Source: Cercis canadensis (Eukaryota; Streptophyta; Magnoliopsida; Fabales; Fabaceae). From it: DNA of 64,000 bases. Numbering within the stretch: position 1 is the stretch's first letter; the number at the start of each line of letters is the position of its first letter. The notes under the pieces are model-generated. The model was not told the DNA's origin, did not search any database, and saw nothing but the letters and a program-made list of their open reading frames with translations. The DNA lies in NCBI GenBank assembly GCA_003255065.1, contig QAOA01007897.1, forward strand, positions 67,874 to 131,873, read 5' to 3'. This document shows positions 23,103 to 34,400 of the stretch, one piece after another. The position numbers were made by a program, and so were the translations under genes.

Positions 23103-23402
23103 ACTGCAAAAAATTTAAGGAAAAATGTAAATAAAAGCCCCTAACAAAATTGCAAACAAAATGTGATGTAGTACAAAAGGATTTGGAATTCATGGCATAA
23201 AAGGAGCATCCAAATTTGACTAGAAAAGTTAACTATGTCCGTTTTTTACAAAAGACCCCACTTTTTCATATGGAAACGGCCTTCTGAGCAAAACGCGAGA
23301 CAGGTGCCTCGCGCGTCGCGTGATTTTAGCCAAATTCCATCGTTTCGGGCCTCAAAACAGCATTTTATTGTTTCTGGGGCTACTTTTGTCATTTTCGGCA
23401 TG

Positions 23403-23946
23403 CCTGGCGCCCAGCGCCAGGATCGTGGCGCCCAGCGCTGGCACCACATGAACTGAAATGTTCAGCTCGGCATACCTGGCGCCCAGCGCCAGGATCGTGG
23501 CGCCCAGCGCTGGCACCACATGAACTGAAATGTTCAGCTCGGCATACCTGGCGCCCAGCGCCAGGATCGTGGCGCCCAGCGCTGGCACCACATGAACTGA
23601 AATGTTCAGCTCGGCATACCTGGCGCCCAGCGCCAGGATCGTGGCGCCCAGCGCTGGCACCACATGAACTGAAATGTTCAGCTCGGCATACCTGGCGCCC
23701 AGCGCCAGGATCGTGGCGCCCAGCGCTGGCACCACATGAACTGAAATGTTCAGCTCGGCATACCTGGCGCCCAGCGCCAGGATCGTGGCGCCCAGCGCTG
23801 GCACATCATGAACTCAAATGTTCAGCTCGGTATACCTGGCGCCCAGCGCCAGGATCGTGGCGCCCAGCGCTGGCACCAGCAACACAGAAGCCCAATTGGG
23901 CCACGCTCAGCGCTCAGCGCCAGGAACGTAGCGCTCAGCGCTGGCA
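23403..23946. repeat. 72-bp GC-rich tandem repeat, seven units plus a degenerate one
   Basis: Units start at 23403, 23475, 23547, 23619, 23691, 23763 and 23835, exactly 72 bases apart and almost identical; a diverged half unit follows at about 23900-23946. Each contains CTGGCGCCCAGCGCCAG, a 7-bp stem with a 3-base loop, and GGCGCCCAGCGCTGG, so the array can form a row of hairpins. Because 72 is a multiple of three, the minus strand reads as a repeated 24-residue frame (23804-23352). It lies about 300-850 bases upstream of the transposase ATG, in its leader or promoter. Confidence 0.95.
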
Positions 23947-24705
23947 CACAGCAAAACAACCCAATTTGAGGTTTCAAACTAAATCAAAACATGAGAGTAA
24001 CAACTAACAACCAGGCACAAATAATTGCTTGATTAAAACAAGAATCTCATAAGTCACAAACAGGATTTTATCTGTTCAAGAGCATTAAGAAATCAGATCT
24101 AAAATATGTAGGACTTTTCCATAGAATAATCAACAATTGCAACTATGGCAGTACACCCCTATGCCCTATCATCAAACACCCATGCAAGCTCAACTAGCTT
24201 AGCTATAACTGTAAATGAGCTCCAATATGGCAGATTAGTAGACAGAGATAGAGCAAGAGAGAGAACACTTCAATATATGGCAGACAACCTCATAGAGAGA
24301 GAGAAAGAGAGAGAACAAGGACTTACAGTTACAGGCACACGCACAGCAAAGGGAAAAAGATGGAGAAGGAGAGGTGGCAGTAGTGAGGACTGAGGAGAGG
24401 GAGGTGGAGACCGGAGAGTGTGTAAGAAATTTGGGGAGAAATGGACAACCGGAGAGTGTGAGAATGAGAGATGAAATTTAGGGATTTCACTTTTCAATTT
24501 TCAGAATTGGGGTTGATTGAAAGCTGGAAAAAAACAAAACAAAACAAAACCAAATCGGGCCAATCGGGCCAACCTGGTTGAAACCCGATCGGGCCATGGG
24601 CCTTATCGGGCCGGGCCAACATTTTAAGAACCCAACCCACCATTTTTCGGGCCCCAACGGGCTGGCCCACCGGGCTGAACCCATGAACCCAGCTCTAGCC
24701 ACAAG

Positions 24706-25761
24706 TGTGAGTGCTTATATACTCTTGTAGAGATATCAAAGGCTACATAGTTTGCTATTAAATTTTCAAAGAAAAAATTGTACTTTGCCTTGTTTCTATA
24801 TTTTTCTACTCTTTTTTATATATATATATATATTTGTGTCATAAAATAATGTGTAATTTATTATTTTCTTGATAAAAAATTAACATAAAAATCAATCAAC
24901 ATAATAATTGAGTTGAATATAATATTTATTATTAAGCAAATTTATTATTAGTTATTAAGATATAATAATTTTATTCATAAATAATACATTTATATTTTAA
25001 TATTATAAAATAATATTAATGATTTATTATATAAAACACATATAATTTATTTTAATAATATAATAATATAGCGTATGCTTATCTTATCATGTTCAAACAT
25101 ATCCAAACCTTCTCCCCAAGATTAGTTATCTTGTTGGCAACATAATAAAAATGGTTAACTAGATAACTTTATCATATCCTTTTGATCCATTAATCATTAG
25201 ATAATAAAAGAATGTGATAACTTATCCTATCATGTCCTTCTTATCATGTCCACCAAACAAGCCATAATAGGCAAAATTAGATAATTTCATCAACAATAAA
25301 TTTTGCCTTGGCCAACACAGTGAGCAGGTTAAACAAGCTGTATAAGTTCCTAATTAACAATGTTATTACACCCACATTAGCAAATAGGAGCAAAGTAAAG
25401 GTTTAACCTTGACAGGGTCTAAAACATAATACCTAAACTAAGAAAATAAACGTTTTCTAATATAGATAAGTTAAAAAAAAGTTCATCCTTCATGATTTCA
25501 AAGTTGAATGTTGACAACTCATTACTCATTAGGGGTTGTATATAATCAAATCAATTATACAAATTAATTAATCTATAAATAACTAGAAAAGTTGTGTCTA
25601 AAATCCTACAAGACATCATTCACAAATAATTATCAGTCATTAGATTTTTCATGCTGAAACCTGTGTATGATAGCATATATTCTAGATATATAGTTACTTT
25701 GGACCTAGTTCATCAATGTGAACGCTGAGCAACTTGCAGCAATCATTAATCTCCGTAAACT
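24706..25761. other. AT-rich DNA downstream of the phosphofructokinase gene
   Basis: No coding sequence is supported. A TA dinucleotide run lies near 24815-24832. The part nearest 25761 should hold the phosphofructokinase 3' UTR on the minus strand; its end is not resolved. Confidence 0.55.
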
Positions 25762-28700
25762 CTAGATAGAGGTAATTTTCATATTATTTATTTCCTCAAC
25801 TGTCTCTCTATCAACTCTTTCTTGAAGTAAAGCATCAGAGGTCACGAAGCTTGGTTGGTTTGTTGATGCAAGAAGTCTAGCCCACATTCTATCTGTGAGA
25901 CTCACCGTATTTTGTCTCTCAGTCACACGCTGCAATAAGATGTTGCTAGTTAGCATTTAAGTACATAGTGCAGAAGAGCATGCTATTTCTGCTAACTTAC
26001 GTTGAAAACAACTATATTTTATCACTTGTTACAGTTTTGCAGTTGAAGAAAGTTCCAATATATTTTTTCACATAGTTATACACACTTAATCAAAACAACT
26101 AGCTATAGCCTATGTTGATGTTATAATAGGAAAAGAAAAAGATAGTGCTCCACATTATAATAAGCTGTGGACACTTACATCTTGGAAGGCCCATAAAATG
26201 GTATTTAAGTGGATTCTAAAAAGGCTTGCAATAGGGTTAATTACTGTTTTCTTGATAGGGTTTCGTGGTCAGAAGAAGGAAAGGGATTTGTTGTTCCTTC
26301 ACCATTGTGCGTGATGGTCTGAGCAGTGTATTGCTATTAGAAGCCTTCATGTTTATGAGGATAATGAGATTTCTCATTCCTCATTTGTAGACAACACTGT
26401 CCGCATTTAAGCTGAAGACTGGAGTTCTCTTATTAAAAGTTTGGTTCTCCTACAAATCCTTTTGAAGAAGATTCAGATATTCAAGTTAATTTGGGTAAGA
26501 AAGGTTTTGCTGGAAGAAAAATTTAATTCTGCAGGCACACTTCTAGATTTCGCTGGGATAATTTAGTCAGTTGCTTGTTTATTGGGCCTGCCTCTGGGAA
26601 ATAATCCTCATTCTGCATTTTTCTGGGATTTCATTGCTCAAGAGGTTCTTAAGCATCTTGAAGTTGAAGAGGCACTTTAGGAAGACCTAATACTCTAACT
26701 AAAGCGTGTCTATCTATTATTACCCTGTAAACTTGTCACTTTGTAGTATTCTAGTTGTTTGTACACGAATCTGCATGGGCAACCCCGGAGAGCTCTTGAA
26801 ACCCAAAGGGCTGTCAAGAGGGAGAAGAGCCTCCTCAAAGGGGTATGAGTAATGCAAGAAAGCTCTAAGTAAGGGCGATGCTCAACAGCGATATCAAGAG
26901 AAGGCCTCAAGCCCCCCTAGAGTAGCCTAGGCAGAAAGGACCCCAGGAGAGACTCAGGAAAAGATGTTTTTCAGTGCCACCTCACCCTCATTTGTCCTTA
27001 TCCATTCCAACCTCAATATCTGAATATCCCTTGTATGATCGCATCACCCTCTCCACCACCTACAAATCAGCAATATCCTCCCCACTACCCACATAACGTC
27101 TTTGTTGCAGTGTATGAACATCAGAATTTGCCCCTTGTCGCGCCTCAAGCGTGCTAGACAGCCTGGCCATTACCTAGCAGATCCTCCAGCTCAGCCCTAG
27201 GAGTAACAGCCCACTTCCTCTATAAATAGCCCCTCAGAACTCATTGAGGAAACACAAAGCCCCATTTTACCAACTCAAAGCTCTACCCAAATACCACCAT
27301 AGCTACCTTCTGAAACTCTATCACCCTCTCATCCTCCACTATTGCACTATTACAGTCTAAAGTTCAAGGAATACTTCACACTTCTAAAGCCTCAAGACCA
27401 GACCCTCACTCACCAACCCGATACTCTGCCAAAACCTCACCATGGCCATCCTCCACAACTCCCTCATCTCTACACCTTCCACCATGACTGCCATTATCAC
27501 CCTTGCCATCATGAACACTTTACGGTCTAAGCAGACAACCCCTTGCTAAGCCAACACTCTGTCCAAACATTACCAGAACTGCCCTCTGCAATTCCACCAT
27601 CTCTATAACCACCATGGCTGCCTTAAGCTCTGAGGAGTACCTCCTATGACCCCAAGAAGCATCTTCATTTGCTGAGCCCAGGGCTTCCTCTCTTTTGCCT
27701 TACCTAAAGGCTACTCTCGGTGTCTTGTTCATTCACCCCCAGCCACCATTGGCTTAGTCCTCAACCGTGTATACTCTCCACTAAAAAGGGAAGAACCCCA
27801 ATCCTTCTCTTCTCTCTATCATCTCTAACATATCTCTCCCCCACAACCATTTTCTTGCAAAAACACCAGTTAAAGTGGCCAAGAAGCTATGTTACGAGGC
27901 CTTTTCTTGCAGTAACAGAGGACGAGTACCAGAGAAGGATCATTGGATTAAATGGGCTCTGTGTTGTCAGTCAAAATCTTAATAAATGGTTATAGTACTT
28001 CAATTGCGGATGAATTCACTTTGACACAAGGTTATTTCGTCTAATAGAATGGCTGGAGTGCCAAGACCATGAGCTCAAAGTCCATTTGACAGGGATGGCT
28101 CTCTCATCCAATTTTAAGAAGACTTGAAATTGGTGACAAAATCATTCTCAATTGTATTTTGCTTGGCTTATATTTTTTGTTTTCATGATGTTATCATCTC
28201 TTCACACGTTCGGTTCTTTCAACGATAACTTTGTCACAGTATATTATTTGTAATATAGATGCCATCGATTTTCCACTTAGTAACTTTATCTGGAAATCTG
28301 AGGCCCCTTTCAAGGTTAAGGGTTTTGTTTGTATGGATATGGTACATCAAGTCTCTCCCCTCATACGTGCTTCATGGGCCTTGAAGTTCGAAGAACAACT
28401 GTCATTTACTTGTGTATTGTTATTGGCTAGAAATAAGTGATATAAACTGCTGCTTAGTGAGAAGACACGTTTGACCCCAAGAATCTTGGGTTCTCTATTG
28501 ATTTTGCTTCAAGGTTTTGACAAGGGAAGTGATGCAGGAGCATCACCAATAGCTTTATGTTTCACATTAATTGCCTTTTATTTTAAATCAGCGTGTGTTT
28601 TAATTTTATTAAGTGGTCACACATGACTAGCATGTGACCTTTTAAATTGTCTGGAAGGCTTATAGCAGATATGGCTTGTACTATGGGGGCTGGGTTTAGT

Positions 28701-31441
28701 GCTAGGATCAGGAACCCTAGTATAAATTGCCTAAGAGCTACTGTAAGCGGCTGTTCTTCAGAGTTTATTTCAGATCTCAGAGATTTCTACGTATTGAAAC
28801 TCTTATTCTCTGTTCCTATCTCAATCCCTCCTCTTAAAACCCTAATTCTGTCACAAATACGCTGTTTTTCCCAATACTGCATCAGGAAGGAAGGAAATTT
28901 TCTAAGGCTGTTCATCATGAATTTTTTCAGTTTTTGTGGTGCCATAAGATTGAGCAAATTTCAAGTTTTCTATAGGCCACTCAACATGTCCTTCATTACT
29001 GTGGAACAACATTTTACTTTTAGCATCTTTGTGGTTTCAGCATCTGATATGTTAAGGTGTGTTCTCTGAAAGTTATACAGCAAAACTAGAGTTCCTTTTT
29101 TTTTTATAAGAGAATAATTTTAATAAAGTTAGGAAAAGAAGGAATACCGTGAAGGTGGATAAGATATCATCCTCATCAAATTAACAGGGGGGAGGGGGGA
29201 AGGAAAAACTCAGCAACACTTCCTTCTTGTCCCTCCTATTATATCCTACCTCAGACCGAAGAAAGTTTGTCATAATTTTCTCAACTCACTAAGCCACCCC
29301 AAAAGTAAAGAGAGAAGTAATAGAGGTAAATTTACTCTCTATCTATCTATCTATCCATCCATCCATCTATCTATATCTATCCATTCAAATATAAACATGA
29401 GATAAAGACATGAACCACTTACAGCATCCACTATCTATATCTATCCATTCAAATATAAACATGAGATAAAGACATGAACCACTTACAGCAATTGGAATAT
29501 AAGAATGTCTACTGTTCACAGGTCCAACTGTGAAGCCAGTGTACCCAGCCATGGCTCCATGAACAGCACTATGAGCAAGAAGGGTGCAATAGATGTTGTC
29601 CGATGCATTACTTGGAATAGCTCGAATCATGTATGTTGGATCTGTATGAAAAAGACAGACAAATTTGATAATGAAAAATAATGCATTTCAAATTTTCAAT
29701 AGGACAAATAAAGTTAAGATATTTTCCATAATAAATGTGCCAAGACTTTTAAGTAACGAATCCAATTTAAATGGTCACTTAATTGGGAAAGAAAAAAAAA
29801 AAAAAAAACTTATATAATACCATAAAAATGCAAGAAAAAAAAATACTAAAGAATTTTAAGGTTAATGGGGTTCTACATGGTCTTCTAGCTCATCAAAAAG
29901 AAAGAAAAAGAAAACGGAAATTGCAACATGAAAATATCAAAATGTTTACAGGGTGGGAGTAAACTTGTAAACAAGCATCCCTCATGAACCGTTACATATG
30001 ATAAAAGTATTTTCATGCAGAACCTCAAGTTGATAATTAGTAGCTTTCTCTCTCACTAATGAAGCTTAAGTAATCCCATGAACCATGAAGCAGACTTTGT
30101 TTACAATAACATTCTCATATTAAAGCAATTAATATTCATGAATATGAAGTTTCAAGATCTCATGACAATTCTCAAAGATCTCTTGTCATCTATGACATTT
30201 GCAATTTTAAAGAGCTTCAGATGTTAGATTCTAAACTTCAATAAGAAAATGTGGTCTTTTGGTTTCAATAATAATACATTACATTGTCAAAGCAATGGCG
30301 AAACTTTACTGGGGCCATGGTGGGTCATCCCACCCACGAAAAAACCTCCTAGATTTTCTTTAATAAAAGTAGCATAATATATTAATTAATGTTAAATATA
30401 TTAGGAGATATATACTTTTTTATATGGAATTCTCAGTAAAAAGATACCAATTAATACCTTCATTTTATTTCTACGTTCAAAGGAAATCAAATTAATTAAT
30501 GCATTTGGCTCTTTTAAACATTATTCATTATTTCTAAATCAGATTGATAATGGTTGATAAAGATTAGAAAAAGAATTATATCTACTTTCTCTTCTATTAA
30601 CTAAATTTTCCTTAACTCTTGGAATGTAGTATATAACCACTGAACAAGTGATTTTACGTACATGATGTTTATATTACACTTTAAATCACAAATAATGTTA
30701 AAATTAATAATGATTTTCGTTAAACTTTATAACTGCATACATATTAAAGATACTAGAAAAAGAAGTTTAATATATGCTGAATTACAACTGCTATTTAAGA
30801 TCTAGTGTAATATTGAGAATCACTTTGATTGATTTAAGCATTGATATCTAATAGAGAAAAGTAATCATTTCTCTAACCTTGTTATTTTCAATGTGGAATA
30901 AATGTTAATATTCTCTTTGTACTTGTTAAAATTATATTTGATAAATCTATAGTTATGTGCCAACTGTGTTATGGTGTCTTTGATCATTTCTCTTTTTATG
31001 CTTATCCCACTAACAACTGGCCTCACAACAAACCACCTGGATATGAGGTGGCAACACCTAAGATTCACACATGGCAACAAGAGGAAGCGATAAGCATTTA
31101 AATAATTTTAAGAACCTCGGACATGCAATTAGCACATGTCAGAAGGCACTGTTTTATATTAACTTCATAATTGGTATTAATAGATATGTTTTCTTTGCGC
31201 CCCTTCATAATCTTGGCTTTGTCCTTGCATCCAAGTGAGCAATAAAAGTCAGAAAAGACAGCCCTGACATGAGTCAACGTTCTCAATGAAAACAGGCAGT
31301 CAATTTCTCTATTTCTCTCTCTCTCTCTCTCTCGGTGTCACATTCATAATCTTGGCTTTGTCCTTGCATCCAAGTGAGCAATAAAAGTCAGAAAAGACAG
31401 CCCTGACATGAGTCAACGTTCTCAATGAAATCAGGCAGTCA

Positions 31442-31483
<42 letters not shown>

Positions 31484-34400
31484 CACACAAGATACAACAC
31501 CAAACAGAAAATTAAATTCTGTCCTCCCAACTGAGTCTCCAACTTCAGAGAAATCAGCTAAGTTTTTTTTTTTTTTTTTTNTTTTTTTTTTATCTTCCTA
31601 GCCCTTGAAGAAAACTGATAGAATTTATCCTTAAATCTTTATTGTGTTCCTTAAGCAAGTTATCCTATTAATACACTTTCCAGCCTCTTTACCATTAAGG
31701 AGTTGTTCAACATCATATCCAACTACACGGGGAACTGGGAACATGATTTTCCTAGCTCAAAATCTAACCTTGTACTAACTTTTTGTCTCCAGTTTTGGTA
31801 CTTTAGCACTTCATAACCAGAAAAGCAGTACAAAATTTTCTATATCCTACATTTGGCTAATTTATTTCAAATAAGTAAGTACTCCCATGTTTCTATCTAA
31901 TCTATTAACAAATGAAATGTCCAAATATTTAAAACTTCCACTTGATAGAATATTTGCATGAGATTTCTAACAAAAAGATAAAGCAAATTTTGTTGAAACA
32001 GGAATCATTAAGGTATTCTTGCACAACAAAAACGAACGAAATTGATTAAAAGACAGCATAAGAATTTACCTATATATTTCATATTTATTGCCATCTTGTG
32101 AACCTCTGTGAAATGATCCTGTGATGAATAATATGGATCAATAACTCAAAGCATGCCAAGAAAATGTTCAGGCTCTTGAGAAATGAAAGGAAATGCTCAT
32201 CAAACAAGACGATCTTCACATTTAAACTGTAGTGAGTAGTCCTCAGCCAAGGAGAAGATATTAAATTGAAAAACTAGCACACACTTCATAACATTATATT
32301 GTTAGATTATAATTTGATATTGGACATTATAGAATTGGACAACTGAAAGTTGTTGATTCCAATCAATGAAAATGTTATTCTGAATCTAATAGAAGAATGT
32401 GTTTGTAGTAACTTTTATGCTAAGATCACCAGTAAATTCTGGAATTTACTTTGGAAAAGATTACCAATACTTCTTTAAATGTTAGGCTGTCTATGACTTA
32501 TTATACCCATATTCCACCAATATTATATATCAATTACCAGGAAAAAGAAGAACATCAGGAACAGAAGAGAGGATATTGCATCATACCTTGATCTTATGGG
32601 TTAACCATAGACCAACATCAAGAAGTAGCCTGTTTCCTGATGCGTCCTTCTGATCTGCTGCATCCATTTCTGCAGCAACATATTCCTGACCTGCTCCTTC
32701 TGCTACGACAATGACTAAATGTCCATTTTCTTTTAGTCTTTCTTCAATAAATTCAAAAAGCCCACCCCTGCCTTCTAAATAAAAGGGTGACTCTGGAATC
32801 AAGCAGCAATCCTGTTAAAACCCACAGACCATTAGTAGGCCTCCCTATCCTTTTCTTCTTTTGATAGAAATAAAAAGATCTACTAAGAAGAAAGATGTGT
32901 GGAAGTGAGTAAGGTTTCTTCTGATAAAAACATATCAATATCATTTTCTGCCTCCAACTAACACCCCTTCTCAAATAATGATACCCTCAAATTCTCCTCA
33001 AGTTACTTGACCTTCTAAAAGCATATGCTTCCCTCAAAAAGATCTTCAATTATTTCATGAATATTAGTGACCTGAATATCTCCAAACACAACATCTCCTT
33101 ACAATATCTCAGCCCTAATGCAGTGAACAAAACGATGGTGTAGCACTCATATGTTTTCAAAATGGAAAGGTGTAGGACCACATTTCAAGTATATGAGACC
33201 CCAAAATTGGAGCAATGATTTGAAAAAGGAACTAGAAGTACTGAACAAAATCAGGAAAATAATGCTCCCTAGTGCAAGTAAAGAGGAATTAATCAATTTA
33301 AGCTTTTGTGTTAACAGTTATCCCACATATTTTCCAAGAAGCTTCTTTTAATTTCCACTAGCCTTCCTTTCTCATTAATTTTCCCTATTGTGCAGGTAAA
33401 ATTCCCAAATACTAGTTATAGGATATGCTAACACTTAATGTCAGTGCCAGGTGATTGTCACCTTAATATGCATTGCTCATAAATTCTAGGTAACTCATCC
33501 AGGCCCTTGGAATGGTTTGTTTACCAACGACATGCATGTCCTTTATATGTGGCCATGCTGCCAAACTGACAAAGCAATAGAAAAGAAGTAGGAAGATCAA
33601 AAGGATGTGCTAAAGTGATTTCTATTCTATTCCACATGATTCCAATTTCCATGCAACTTCTTTTGGCTGTGGCTTATATAAAACATCTAATAGGTAAACA
33701 AGTTTCATAATAATGTGCAGCAATAATGATTTCCGAAACCATAATTTTAGGTTGTACACAAGGAAATCTAGGTGAGGCACATGTACTTTCCCTTTGTCCA
33801 GCACGCTTCCATTACAAACATAACCATCTCCATTTGAAGTACAAGCAAAAACTAGATCTTGTTCAGTGTTTTAAACTTTTAACAAGCGTACACTATGAAC
33901 CTATAATTATCCACAATCAACAGGCTCTAAGACATTTCATACTGTTAAAAGAACGAAAGCAAGTTCATTAAGTTAAACCCAAAAGAATGCCCTCTTAACT
34001 CCTTTCAGAAACTAATAACTCTATCTCACAGGTACAGCTATTCATGGCCATTCAGAATTTTGGTGAGCCTTTCTTAGTAGAAAGGGAAAAGGGTAATGAA
34101 AACATCAAAAAACAGAAGGAATATAACTGCATTCTAACATGCACCACAGACATACCTGTGAGAATAGTGGAAAAGGTTGTGAGACTAGCTTCTCACATCT
34201 ATTATTTATACTAACTGTACAGCAATAACGGGCCTAATCATAAGCTAATTACACTATGAACCTAATCATATGCTATAATAACTACAGTATTTACAGCTAA
34301 TATTCTAACACTCCCCCTCAAGCTGGAGCATACATATTATATGTTCCAAGCTTGTTACAAATGTAGTTAACCCGAGGGCCTCCGAGAGACTTAGTGAATA

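Larger units (their letters stand above)
20134..24697 (-). mobile_element. hAT DNA transposon, apparently complete
   Basis: The ends are TAGAGCTG at 20134 and its complement CAGCTCTA ending at 24697. Both sides carry a perfect 8-bp duplication, GCCACAAG (20126-20133 and 24698-24705). Both subterminal regions (about 20150-20290 and 24555-24690) are dense in GGCCCG/CGGGCC, typical of clustered transposase-binding motifs. The minus strand encodes a two-exon transposase without visible breaks and a separate BED-finger ORF. A 72-bp tandem repeat lies upstream of the transposase. Perfect target duplication and an open transposase suggest a recent and possibly still active insertion. Confidence 0.95.
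25930..29486 (-). other. Last intron of the phosphofructokinase gene, TE-rich
   Basis: This 3.6 kb intron separates exon 13 from the last exon. It contains a copia-like solo LTR (28530-28884) and a LINE scrap (28231-28440). A GC-richer block at about 26700-27700 with CTCTATAAATAGCCCC at about 27220 looks like another LTR or captured promoter, but I could not find its ends. Open frames at 27342-27530 and 27720-27995 are not recognised. Confidence 0.7.

Noticed and set aside
23403-23946. CRISPR-like array
   Set aside because: Contiguous 72-bp units without distinct spacers, in a plant hAT element; it is an ordinary tandem repeat.
27342-27995. Pro/His-rich small genes in the last phosphofructokinase intron
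   Set aside because: No recognisable domain, no start context, and a repeat-like neighbourhood; chance frames.
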